Assembly: GCA_016282215.1 (NCBI GenBank)
Contig: JAEEKC010000321.1
Coordinates: 1 to 33,495, forward strand
Direction of reading: 5' to 3'
Source of the DNA: Lachnospiraceae bacterium
Lineage (GTDB): Bacteria > Bacillota > Clostridia > Lachnospirales > Lachnospiraceae
DNA: 33,495 bases
This document shows positions 24,615 through 32,403 of this stretch, piece by piece. The position numbers and the translations under genes were made by a program. The first letter of the stretch is position 1; every line of letters starts with the position of its first letter. The notes under the pieces were generated by a model. It saw nothing but the letters and a program-made list of their open reading frames with translations, made no database searches and was not told the origin of the DNA.

Positions 24615-25769
24615 ATGAATAAACGAAACAAGATCTCCAACTACATATTTATCGCATTGTTTTTGATCCTGCTGCTGATTCCGGCGGCGGGCTTTGACCG
24701 TGCGCAGATCATTGATTCCAAAACGGAAAACCGGCGCATGACCACCTGGCCGGGGTTCTACCCGGACGGATCGAAGAATACTGTATATGAGTATTACGTG
24801 CAGGACCGGGTTGCTTTCCGGGAGCCGGTGGCGGCACTTTACGGAAATGTGATCTATCATGTCTTTGGAGAATTTACGGAAGATCTGCATATGTACGGAA
24901 AAGACGGCGAGATCTTTCCTGCGAACAAAGAGTATATCGCCGCTTACCAGCATCTGGCAACGGATGAGGAACTGATCGATGATCTGGCAGGCTGGCTTTC
25001 CCGTACGAAGGTTTATCTGGATGGACAGGGGATCCCCTTTGTTTTTATGATGGGCCTGGATAAAAAGACCGTCTGCTCCAATGCTATGCCGGATTCGATC
25101 CGCGTGGATGAAAGCAGGGACAGCATTCCGCAGTATCTGTCAAAGCGGCTGGATGAAGAAAGTGTGCCATATGTGATCCCGGTAGAGGAGTTTCGAAGCA
25201 CGATGCAGGAAGGCAGGATCTATAACCGCATTTACGACACTGCCCACTGGAATGCGGACGGCGCCTATCTGGGCATGCAGCTGTTAAATGACAGGATCCG
25301 GCAGCTGGAAACGGACGCCGGCCGGCAGGATGTTCTTCCTGCAATGAAAAAAAGCTGGTTTAAGGTAAAAACCAAGGAATATCCGCTGGAGAATTGCTTC
25401 CTGGATATCCGGGAAGAAGTCCTGATCCATAAACTGAAAAAGAAATTCAAAAATGCCCTGACCCAGGAGGAAGGCTTGCTGGAGCAGGTGCCCTACATGG
25501 AAGGCGTATATCTGCAGCACTTCATTAGCGAAAAGGCAAAATCAAATCAGACACTGCTGATCTTCGGGGACAGTTTCATCAGGGAGCGGACGGATTATCT
25601 GATGCCACAGTATCACGATATCTATTCCGTGGGCAGACAGAATTACAAATATCTGCAAACTTATGTGGAAACCTGGCACCCGGATGTGGTAGTCTTTGAG
25701 GTGGCCGAACGTGCCTTTGTGGATGATCTTTATAATTACACAGAGTTGAGCGGGATTGTGTATCCATAG
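24615..25769 (+). CDS. DHHW/AlgX-AlgJ-like SGNH-type protein, partner of the MBOAT
   Basis: A 384-aa protein with one N-terminal membrane segment (about 9-26) that works as a signal anchor; the rest is extracytoplasmic. Segments typical of the AlgX/AlgJ/DHHW group are present: ENRRMTTWPGF, YYVQDRVAFREP, DTAHWNADGAYLG (the D-x-x-H-W catalytic-type motif) and a late IFGDSFIRE block carrying the GDS(F) nucleophile motif. Such proteins accept acyl groups from an MBOAT and transfer them to polysaccharide or wall polymer. The gene follows the MBOAT gene by 9 nt, the standard pairing. The polymer target cannot be read from sequence. The SD (AAGG, 24605-24608) is modest. Confidence 0.9.
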   Translation: MNKRNKISNYIFIALFLILLLIPAAGFDRAQIIDSKTENRRMTTWPGFYPDGSKNTVYEYYVQDRVAFREPVAALYGNVIYHVFGEFTEDLHMYGKDGEIFPANKEYIAAYQHLATDEELIDDLAGWLSRTKVYLDGQGIPFVFMMGLDKKTVCSNAMPDSIRVDESRDSIPQYLSKRLDEESVPYVIPVEEFRSTMQEGRIYNRIYDTAHWNADGAYLGMQLLNDRIRQLETDAGRQDVLPAMKKSWFKVKTKEYPLENCFLDIREEVLIHKLKKKFKNALTQEEGLLEQVPYMEGVYLQHFISEKAKSNQTLLIFGDSFIRERTDYLMPQYHDIYSVGRQNYKYLQTYVETWHPDVVVFEVAERAFVDDLYNYTELSGIVYP

Positions 25770-25809
25770 GGCTGGTGAAAAAAGAGATATATAATCGGGC
25801 AAATTGCAG

Positions 25810-25839
25810 TTGCTGAATGATAGGAACTGAGTGTATGAT
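25810..25839 (+). promoter_or_regulatory. Possible sigma-A promoter of uvrA
   Basis: TTGCTG (25810-25815), an 18-bp spacer and TATGAT (25834-25839), in the 158-nt gap before uvrA. The fit is moderate. No LexA box is visible in the gap. Confidence 0.4.
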
Positions 25840-25927
25840 GGTGACCGGACCAGGAGGTAAGACGGCTGTCGCCAAAGACGAATGATGATAGACCATTCTA
25901 ATAGCGAGAAAAGAGAGTACGAATAAC

Positions 25928-28783
25928 ATGGGAAAAGAAAACATGGATAAAAAAGAGTGCATCCGCATCCGCGGAGCAAGAGAGCATAATCTGAAAAACA
26001 TCAGCCTGGATATTCCGCGAAATAAGCTGGTGGTGATGACCGGTCTTTCCGGCTCGGGAAAATCATCTCTGGCTTTTGATACCATCTATGCGGAAGGGCA
26101 GCGGCGTTATATGGAATCGCTTTCGTCCTATGCAAGGCAGTTCCTTGGACAGATGGAAAAACCGGATGTGGAAAAGATCGAGGGCCTGTCGCCTGCGATT
26201 TCCATCGATCAGAAATCGACCAATAAAAATCCCCGTTCCACGGTAGGTACCGTAACGGAGATCTATGATTATTTCCGTCTGCTCTATGCCAGAGTGGGAA
26301 CGCCTCACTGTCCGAATTGCGGACGCACCATCGAAAAGCAGAGCGTAGACCAGATGGTGGACAGTATCATGTCCCTGCCGGAGCGTTCCAAGATCCAGAT
26401 CCTTGCTCCCATGGTCAGGGGCAGGAAGGGTATGCATGAAAAAGTGCTGGACCGGGCAAAGCGCAGCGGTTATGTGCGTGTCCGTGTCGACGGAAGCATG
26501 TATGAACTTTCCGAAGAGATCAAACTGGATAAAAATATCAAGCATAATATCGAGATCGTAGTAGACCGTCTGATCATCCGGGAAGGCATTGAGCGAAGGC
26601 TGACCGATTCCCTGGAAAATGCCATGTCCCTGACTGACGGACTGATCATCGTGGAGTGCGGGGACGGAAAGGAACTGACTTTTTCCCAGAGCTTTTCCTG
26701 CCCGGACTGCGGCATCAGCATCTCAGAGATCGAGCCGCGGAGTTTTTCCTTCAACAATCCCTTCGGTGCCTGTCCTGTCTGCGCGGGTCTGGGTTACAAG
26801 ATGGAGTTTTCCCATGAACTGATGATCCCTGATGAGAGTCTGTCCATCAATCAGGGCGCTATTGTGGCCATGGGCTGGCAGAGCGCCAACAAGGATTCGA
26901 GCTTTACAAATGCACTTTTGCAGGCACTGGCCAAGAGATATAAGTTCAGCCTGGACACCCCCTTTGAGGATTATCCGGAGAAGATCCGGAATATCATTTT
27001 GTATGGTACGGACGGGGAAGAGGTCAATGTCTATTATGAAGGGCAGCGTGGCAGAGGCGTTTATCCCACCGCTTTTGAAGGACTGATCAAAAATGAGGAA
27101 CGCCGTTACAGAGAGACCTTTTCCGAAAATCAGAAAGCGGAATATGAAAAGTATATGTCCATCACGCCCTGCAAGGAATGCGGCGGGATGCGTCTGAAAA
27201 AAGAGTCCCTGGCGGTGACGGTTTCAGACAAGAACATTTTTGAGATCACAAATATGTCCATTGAATCCCTGGGCAACTACATGGAAGAGATCAAGCTGAC
27301 AAAGCAGCAGGAGCTGATCGGTCATCAGATCTTAAAGGAGATCCGGAGCAGGGTTGGATTCCTTAATAACGTAGGACTGGGCTATCTGTCCCTGTCCCGG
27401 GCAACAGCCACCCTTTCCGGCGGTGAGGCGCAGCGGATCCGTCTGGCAACCCAGATCGGCTCCGGTCTGGTGGGCGTGTGCTATATTTTAGACGAGCCGA
27501 GCATCGGACTGCATCAGCGGGATAACGATAAGCTTTTGCAGGCGCTCAAGGACCTGCGGGATCTGGGGAATACCCTTTTGGTGGTGGAGCATGATGAGGA
27601 TACCATGCGTCAGTCAGACTGGATCGTGGATATCGGCCCGAGGGCCGGCAGCGATGGAGGCGAGGTGGTCGCCGAAGGAACATGTGAGGATATCATGAAT
27701 ACCGAAGGTTCCATTACCGGAGATTATCTGGCGGGCAGGCGGTCCATCCCCGTTCCGAAGATGCGGAAAGCTCCCACCGGCTGGTTGAAGGTCAAAGGCG
27801 CGAGCCAGAACAACTTAAAGAACATAGATGTGGATATTCCACTGGGCGTCATGTGCTGTGTCACCGGTGTTTCCGGATCCGGAAAGTCATCCCTGGTCAA
27901 TGAGATCCTATATAAGAAACTGGCGCACGATCTGAACAGGGCGCTGATGATACCGGGAAAGCATAAAAAGATCGAAGGGATCAAACAGCTTGACAAGGTC
28001 ATCAACATCGATCAGTCTCCCATCGGCCGCACGCCCCGTTCCAATCCGGCAACCTATACCGGGCTTTTTGATGATATCCGGGATCTGTTCGCCCAGACGC
28101 AGGATGCCAGGGCCAAGGGATATAAAAAAGGCCGGTTCTCTTTTAACGTGAAAGGCGGACGGTGCGAAGCCTGTTCGGGCGACGGCATCATCAAGATCGA
28201 GATGCACTTTTTGCCGGATGTTTATGTGCCCTGTGAAGTCTGCGGCGGCAAGCGGTATAACCGGGAAACGCTGGATGTCCGTTATAAGGGAAAGAGCATA
28301 GCGGATGTTCTGGATATGACGGTGGAGGAGGCACTGCCTTTCTTTGACAGCCTGCCGAAGATCCGGAACAAAATACAGACAATGTATGACGTGGGACTTT
28401 CCTATATCAAGCTTGGACAGCCGTCCACAACCCTGTCCGGCGGTGAAGCCCAGAGAGTGAAGCTGGCCACGGAGCTGTCACGCAGAAGTACGGGAAGGAC
28501 CATCTATATTCTGGATGAACCTACCACAGGACTGCATTTTGAAGATGTCAGAAAACTGGTGGAAATCCTGCAGCGGCTGCGGGAAGGGGGCAACTCCGTT
28601 CTGGTGATCGAGCATAACCTCGATGTGATCAAGACGGCGGATTACATCATCGATATCGGCCCGGAAGGCGGCGACGGCGGCGGCACCATCATTGCAGCCG
28701 GCACGCCGGAAGAAGTGGCAAAGAACAAAAAATCCTTCACGGGGCTTTATATAAAGAAAATGCTGCAGGGCAGGACAGAGTAA
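25928..28783 (+). CDS. uvrA: Excinuclease ABC subunit A
   Basis: A 951-aa UvrA of normal length. The start may be 25928 or the in-frame ATG at 25946; neither SD is strong. Both ATPase modules are complete: Walker A GLSGSGKSS and GVSGSGKSS, and signature LSGGEAQR twice (about nt 27412 and 28434). Zinc-binding cysteine pairs are present: CPDC/CPVC in the first module, CKEC, and CEAC/CEVC in the second. The intercalated DNA-binding segments are in place. UvrA finds damage as a dimer and hands DNA to UvrB. It sits 158 nt after the DHHW gene. I see no LexA box in that gap, unlike uvrB, so its control may differ or come by read-through from the uvrB promoter. Confidence 0.98.
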   Translation: MGKENMDKKECIRIRGAREHNLKNISLDIPRNKLVVMTGLSGSGKSSLAFDTIYAEGQRRYMESLSSYARQFLGQMEKPDVEKIEGLSPAISIDQKSTNKNPRSTVGTVTEIYDYFRLLYARVGTPHCPNCGRTIEKQSVDQMVDSIMSLPERSKIQILAPMVRGRKGMHEKVLDRAKRSGYVRVRVDGSMYELSEEIKLDKNIKHNIEIVVDRLIIREGIERRLTDSLENAMSLTDGLIIVECGDGKELTFSQSFSCPDCGISISEIEPRSFSFNNPFGACPVCAGLGYKMEFSHELMIPDESLSINQGAIVAMGWQSANKDSSFTNALLQALAKRYKFSLDTPFEDYPEKIRNIILYGTDGEEVNVYYEGQRGRGVYPTAFEGLIKNEERRYRETFSENQKAEYEKYMSITPCKECGGMRLKKESLAVTVSDKNIFEITNMSIESLGNYMEEIKLTKQQELIGHQILKEIRSRVGFLNNVGLGYLSLSRATATLSGGEAQRIRLATQIGSGLVGVCYILDEPSIGLHQRDNDKLLQALKDLRDLGNTLLVVEHDEDTMRQSDWIVDIGPRAGSDGGEVVAEGTCEDIMNTEGSITGDYLAGRRSIPVPKMRKAPTGWLKVKGASQNNLKNIDVDIPLGVMCCVTGVSGSGKSSLVNEILYKKLAHDLNRALMIPGKHKKIEGIKQLDKVINIDQSPIGRTPRSNPATYTGLFDDIRDLFAQTQDARAKGYKKGRFSFNVKGGRCEACSGDGIIKIEMHFLPDVYVPCEVCGGKRYNRETLDVRYKGKSIADVLDMTVEEALPFFDSLPKIRNKIQTMYDVGLSYIKLGQPSTTLSGGEAQRVKLATELSRRSTGRTIYILDEPTTGLHFEDVRKLVEILQRLREGGNSVLVIEHNLDVIKTADYIIDIGPEGGDGGGTIIAAGTPEEVAKNKKSFTGLYIKKMLQGRTE

Positions 28784-28831
28784 AGTCCGATTTGAAAATA
28801 CGGAGCAAGATAAAGAAAACATATAATCAGG
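28782..28831 (+). repeat. Dispersed AAAGTCCG repeat, copy after uvrA
   Basis: AAAGTCCG starts in the uvrA stop codon and is followed by GAAAATACGGAG, then a weaker match ending ATAATCAGG. The first 27 bases align well with the unit at 19577; the rest is diverged. Here no gene start follows, so the repeat is not tied only to leaders. Confidence 0.6.
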
Positions 28832-28885
28832 TATAATACTGACGGAAAATCTGCCGATATAAATTATAACAAACAGTATATCACG

Positions 28886-28958
28886 CAGGGACGCATCTAT
28901 CGGGAAAAGAATTTTCCCACCATTATAGGTGCGTCCCTGTGCGTTTGGAAAACTTTTT
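28886..28958 (+). terminator. Nested hairpin after uvrA with trailing T-run
   Basis: The outer stem CAGGGACGCATCTAT (28886-28900) pairs with ATAGGTGCGTCCCTG (28925-28939), one G-U. The inner stem GGGAAAA (28902-28908) pairs with TTTTCCC (28912-28918) across GAA. Five T follow at 28954-28958. It probably terminates uvrA transcription. The size and nesting also suit a palindromic mobile or repeat element. Confidence 0.65.
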
Positions 28959-28990
28959 AAACTAATTTACATAAAATTGCAATTTCCCCT

Positions 28991-29018
28991 TTGAAAAACT
29001 CTTTTAATGATATATAAT
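28991..29018 (+). promoter_or_regulatory. Sigma-A promoter of mbl
   Basis: -35 TTGAAA (28991-28996), a 16-bp spacer and a consensus -10 TATAAT (29013-29018), in an AT-rich stretch 44 nt before the mbl ATG. It is placed after the uvrA hairpin, so mbl-flhO-flhP and perhaps recD2 form a new transcription unit. Confidence 0.8.
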
Positions 29019-29061
29019 AAACTGATTTGTTATGGTTTTTTGATAGAGAAAGGGGAATATC

Positions 29062-30057
29062 ATGCAGTTTACGGATATAGGAATTGATTTGGGAACGGCC
29101 TCGATCCTGGTTTATATCAGAGGCAAGGGCGTAGTTTTGAAAGAGCCCAGCGTGGTGGCTTTTGACAGAGATACCAACAAGATCAAAGCCATCGGTGAAG
29201 ACGCAAGACTGATGCTCGGCCGTACCCCCGGCAATATCGTGGCAGTCAGACCGCTCCGTCAGGGTGTTATCTCGGATTACACCGTTACGGAAAAGATGAT
29301 GAAGTATTTTATCCAGAAGGCTTTGGGACGCAAATCCTTCCGCAAACCCCGCATCGCAGTCTGCGTTCCCAGCGGCGTTACCGAAGTGGAAAAGAAAGCC
29401 GTTGAGGATGCAACTTATCAGGCAGGAGCCAGAGAAGTATCCATTATCGAAGAGCCCATCGCAGCAGCGATCGGCGCAGGTATCGATATCAGCAAGCCCT
29501 GCGGAAATATGATCGTGGATATCGGCGGCGGTACTTCGGATATCGCAGTGATCTCCCTGGGTGGAACCGTAGTCAGTGCCTCCATCAAGATCGCAGGCGA
29601 TGATTTTGACGAAGCCATCGTCCGCTATATGAGAAGAAAACACAATCTTCTGATCGGTGAAAGAACCGCAGAAGATCTGAAGATCAAGATCGGCAGCTGC
29701 TTCCCCGGCGTGGAAGTCGAGGTGGCTGAGGTCCGGGGCAGGAACCTGGTAACCGGTCTGCCGAGAACCGTGGAAGTGACCAGCGAGGAAATGGAAGAAG
29801 CCCTTCGCGAGGCAACCACGCAGATCATTGACACCATTCATAATGTTTTGGAAAAAACGCCGCCCGAACTTGCGGCGGATATCGCTGACAGGGGAATCGT
29901 GCTGACCGGCGGCGGCTCGCTGTTGGGAGGTCTCGAGGATCTGATCCACAAAAAAACCGGTATCAACACCATGACCGCAGAAGATCCCATGACCTGCGTT
30001 GCCATCGGAACCGGAAAGTATGTGGAATTCCTGGCAGGCTATAAAGCTGATTATTAA
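29062..30057 (+). CDS. mbl: MreB-family actin homologue, Mbl type
   Basis: A 331-aa bacterial actin. Visible nucleotide-binding motifs are phosphate 1 (IGIDLGTASILVY), connect 1, phosphate 2 (IVDIGGGTSDIAVISLGG) and adenosine (IVLTGGGSLLGGL). These proteins form membrane-bound filaments that guide lateral wall synthesis and keep rods in shape. I call it Mbl, not MreB, because the next two genes are flagellar rod/hook proteins, the same order as mbl-flhO-flhP in Bacillus subtilis, and no mreC or mreD follows. The start has a strong SD (AGGGG at 29051-29055) and a clear sigma-A promoter 44 nt further up. Length fits Mbl (about 333 aa). Confidence 0.95.
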   Translation: MQFTDIGIDLGTASILVYIRGKGVVLKEPSVVAFDRDTNKIKAIGEDARLMLGRTPGNIVAVRPLRQGVISDYTVTEKMMKYFIQKALGRKSFRKPRIAVCVPSGVTEVEKKAVEDATYQAGAREVSIIEEPIAAAIGAGIDISKPCGNMIVDIGGGTSDIAVISLGGTVVSASIKIAGDDFDEAIVRYMRRKHNLLIGERTAEDLKIKIGSCFPGVEVEVAEVRGRNLVTGLPRTVEVTSEEMEEALREATTQIIDTIHNVLEKTPPELAADIADRGIVLTGGGSLLGGLEDLIHKKTGINTMTAEDPMTCVAIGTGKYVEFLAGYKADY

Positions 30058-30081
30058 TTCTATATTGAAAAGGAGAACCCT

Positions 30082-30858
30082 ATGGTCAAAGGCTTATACA
30101 CCGCATACACCGGCATGCGCCATCAGCAGAACCGCATGGATATCCTGTCCAACAACATGGCAAATTCCGCAACGGTCGGATTTAAGAAGGAAGGCGCCAC
30201 CAACCAGGCATTCAAGGATGTGCTGGCTTACAGGATCAAAGATACCACGGACGGCTGGCGGGCTGCGGGCATCGGCAAGATGAATCTCGGTGTTAAGATC
30301 GGTGAGAACTACACTGACTATTCACAGGGTTCTTTTCATGTAACCGATAATCCCTATGATCTCGCCATCGGCGGCGACGGTTTTTTTGCCATCGAGTATA
30401 CCAACAAGGCAGGCGAGACTTCCATTAAATACACAAGGGACGGGTCCTTTACCCTGACAAAAGACGGAACGCTGGTGACCAAGGACGGCGATTATGTTCT
30501 GGATAAAAACGGAAAGCATATCAAGATCGATCCGCTGCAGCAGGCCGATATCGATCTGAACGGAAACATCACCCAGAATGGGAAGAAGATCGCGACGATC
30601 CAGATCGCGGATTTTGCAGACTATAATTATCTGGAGCATTTCGGCGAGAATATGTATCAGCCGGTGAAAGGCTTTACATTCAAACAGTCGGATGCGCAGA
30701 TTTATTCCGGCTACTTAGAACAGTCCAATGTGACGGTTGTCAGTGAAATGGTGGAACTGATCTCAATCTCCAGGGCGTACGAATCCAATCAGAAGGTGAT
30801 CCAGACCATTGACGGATCTTTGGAGATCGCAGCAAACCAGCTTGGGAAGTTATCATAA
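30082..30858 (+). CDS. flhO: Flagellar rod/hook-basal body protein, FlhO (FlgF/FlgG family)
   Basis: A 258-aa flagellar rod-family protein. It begins with the family N-terminal helix (LYTAYTGMRHQQNRMDILSNNMAN, then TVGFKKE), which forms the inner coiled coil of the rod. It ends with the matching C-terminal helix (LEQSNVTVVSEMVELISISRAYESNQKVIQTIDG). The middle part is the FlgF/FlgG-type beta domain (DLAIGGDGFFAIE, YTRDGSFTLTKDG). It builds the distal rod and is exported by the flagellar secretion system. The SD AAGGAG (30070-30075) sets the start, 24 nt after mbl. FlgF is an equally fair name; the synteny favours FlhO. Confidence 0.93.
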   Translation: MVKGLYTAYTGMRHQQNRMDILSNNMANSATVGFKKEGATNQAFKDVLAYRIKDTTDGWRAAGIGKMNLGVKIGENYTDYSQGSFHVTDNPYDLAIGGDGFFAIEYTNKAGETSIKYTRDGSFTLTKDGTLVTKDGDYVLDKNGKHIKIDPLQQADIDLNGNITQNGKKIATIQIADFADYNYLEHFGENMYQPVKGFTFKQSDAQIYSGYLEQSNVTVVSEMVELISISRAYESNQKVIQTIDGSLEIAANQLGKLS

Positions 30859-30926
30859 CAACACTGTTCCTTTCGGCTGATTGAGTCGATATAGTAGTAG
30901 GAGTCATAATTTAGGGAGGTTACAGC

Positions 30927-31772
30927 ATGGTCAGAAGTTTATGGTCAGCAGCGACCGGCATGCATGCACAGCAGACAAATCTCGATACCATCGCCAATAA
31001 TCTGGCAAATGTCAACACCACGGGTTATAAGACCGACGTGGTGGAGTTTAAGTCTCTTTTATATCAGAATCTGCAGACGAAGACAACCACAGCCAACGGA
31101 GAGCATAAGCCCATCGGTTCCCAGGTGGGACTTGGTGTCCGTCAGGCGGCCATTACATCGATCTTCCGCCAGGGCTCACTTTTGGAGTCCTCGTCAAGTT
31201 CTTCTTTTGCCATTGAGGGCAGCGGCTTTTTTCAGATCCAGGCGGCAAATGGGGAGAAAATGTATACGAGAAACGGTAATTTCAACTGGGCGATGGATAA
31301 GCTGAACGGCAAGAATGCCATTACCCTGACAGATTCCGACGGACGTCCTGTTCTCTCTTCCAATGGACAGAAGATCACCCTTCCCACCACCAGGGCAAAC
31401 GGCAGCGAACTTGCGGCGTCTGAGATCCAGATTACGAGTGACGGAGAGATCACCTATCCGGACGCGCTCGGCAATATGCAGAAACTCGGTGTGACCATCG
31501 GCGTTTTCCAGTTCCAGAATCCTGCAGGCCTGTACAACCACAGCAACAGCCTGTACTCGGTTACGGACGCCAGCGGTCCCGCCATGAACGAAGCGACCAC
31601 CAGAGGCCTTCAGCGGAGCCGTGTCGTACAGGGATACCTCGAAGGCTCCAACGTACAGGTGGCGGATGAGATGGTCAATATGATCGTCGCACAGCGTGCC
31701 TACGAAATGAACTCGAAAGTGATCCAGACATCGGATAGTATGATGGATACTGCCAACAACTTGAGACGTTAA
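30927..31772 (+). CDS. flhP: Flagellar distal rod protein FlhP (FlgG family)
   Basis: A 281-aa paralogue of the preceding gene and closer to FlgG: N-terminal SLWSAATGMHAQQTNLDTIANNLANVNTTGYK, middle FAIEGSGFFQIQ and YTRNGNF, and C-terminal EGSNVQVADEMVNMIVAQRAYEMNSKVIQ. The two conserved helices pack in the rod core. About 20 residues more than typical FlgG (roughly 260) are spread over the central domain, for example the DKLNGKNAITLTDSDG stretch. A very strong SD (AGGGAGGT, 30913-30920) precedes it. The 68-nt gap to flhO carries GTCGATAT at 30887-30894, which resembles a sigma-28 -10 box, but I find no matching -35, so I do not call a promoter. Confidence 0.94.
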   Translation: MVRSLWSAATGMHAQQTNLDTIANNLANVNTTGYKTDVVEFKSLLYQNLQTKTTTANGEHKPIGSQVGLGVRQAAITSIFRQGSLLESSSSSSFAIEGSGFFQIQAANGEKMYTRNGNFNWAMDKLNGKNAITLTDSDGRPVLSSNGQKITLPTTRANGSELAASEIQITSDGEITYPDALGNMQKLGVTIGVFQFQNPAGLYNHSNSLYSVTDASGPAMNEATTRGLQRSRVVQGYLEGSNVQVADEMVNMIVAQRAYEMNSKVIQTSDSMMDTANNLRR

Positions 31773-31775
31773 CGA

Positions 31776-31897
31776 GCGATGCAAAGACGTGATCCGAACG
31801 GACGGGGGTGCTTGCACACCCGGACGATTTGGATCATGGATTTATCTCGCGACAGCGAGACATCGAAAAAACCGCAGGTTTTTGAGATGCGCATCGC
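31776..31897 (+). ncRNA. Predicted multi-helix RNA element in the leader of the rod-binding gene
   Basis: The 140-nt gap between flhP and the rod-binding gene folds by eye into a closed junction. Closing stem: GCGATGC (31776-31782) with GCATCGC (31891-31897). Helix A: CGTGATCC (31788-31795) with GGATCATG (31831-31838), topped by GGGTG/CACCC (31806-31810 and 31817-31821). Helix B: TCTCGC, GACA loop, GCGAGA (31845-31860). Helix C: AAAAACC, GCA loop, GGTTTTT (31867-31883). The closing stem ends one base before the SD GGAAGGAG. It matches no riboswitch class I can recall; I checked it against GEMM (cyclic-di-GMP-I) and the core motifs are absent. It could be a regulatory leader, a processing site or a dispersed structured repeat. 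Confidence 0.55.
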
Positions 31898-31912
31898 GGA
31901 AGGAGTTTTTAT

Positions 31913-32350
31913 ATGTCAGATCTTTCCCTTGGCTCTGCCGATTATATGTCCCTTCTTTCAAGCACCGGAAAAACCGGCGCGGCGGGCAATATCGATGCCA
32001 TGAAAAACAAAGACCTTTCGAATGCTTCCGACGAGGAGCTGATGAGCGCCTGCAAAGAATTCGAGGCGTATTTTCTGGAAATGGTCATGAAGGAAATGAC
32101 GAAAAACGTGAATCTGACCGGCAGCACTTCGGACAGCGGATCTTCTACGCTGCTCGATTATTATAAGGACCAGACCATCTCCTCCCTTGCGGCACAGTCA
32201 ACGGAGCAAAACTCGCTCGGGCTGGCACAGCAGATGTATGAGCAGATGAAACGGTCTTCTCAGTCCGTTTCTATGGCGGATATTCAGGCACATCAGGAGT
32301 CCCTGCGCACAGGGGCAAAAAAAGAAACAGACGAGACAGAGAGCGTCTGA
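31913..32350 (+). CDS. Flagellar rod-binding protein (FlgJ N-terminal domain type)
   Basis: A 145-aa protein with the rod-binding domain of FlgJ at about residues 35-110: SDEELMSACKEFEAYFLEMVMKEM, then LLDYYKDQTISSLAA and LGLAQQMYEQM. In proteobacteria FlgJ also has a muramidase domain. Here only the cap part is present, which is normal in many Firmicutes, where a separate hydrolase is used. It probably helps rod assembly with FlhO and FlhP encoded just upstream. The C-terminal 30 residues are polar and probably disordered. The SD GGAAGGAG (31898-31905) directly follows the closing stem of a predicted RNA structure, which may control access of the ribosome. Confidence 0.9.
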   Translation: MSDLSLGSADYMSLLSSTGKTGAAGNIDAMKNKDLSNASDEELMSACKEFEAYFLEMVMKEMTKNVNLTGSTSDSGSSTLLDYYKDQTISSLAAQSTEQNSLGLAQQMYEQMKRSSQSVSMADIQAHQESLRTGAKKETDETESV

Positions 32351-32403
32351 TTCTTTTCTTTATGCACATCGAAGCTTATCAGATACTTTAAACGGAGCAT
32401 TTC

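Noticed and set aside
25835..25885. A 16-codon open frame before uvrA (possible leader peptide)
   Set aside because: No SD, no attenuator structure seen around it, and a short frame like this is expected by chance.
30887..30894. Sigma-28-like -10 box (GTCGATAT) before flhP
   Set aside because: No TAAA-type -35 at the required spacing; the same octamer also appears in the dispersed repeat without correct spacing.
31776..31897. Cyclic-di-GMP-I (GEMM) riboswitch as identity of the structured leader
   Set aside because: The conserved GEMM core segments and the GNRA tetraloop/receptor pair are not present.
31779..32166. Plus-strand frames across the flhP to rod-binding gap
   Set aside because: They run through the structured RNA and overlap the rod-binding gene in other frames, lack SDs and show no protein family.
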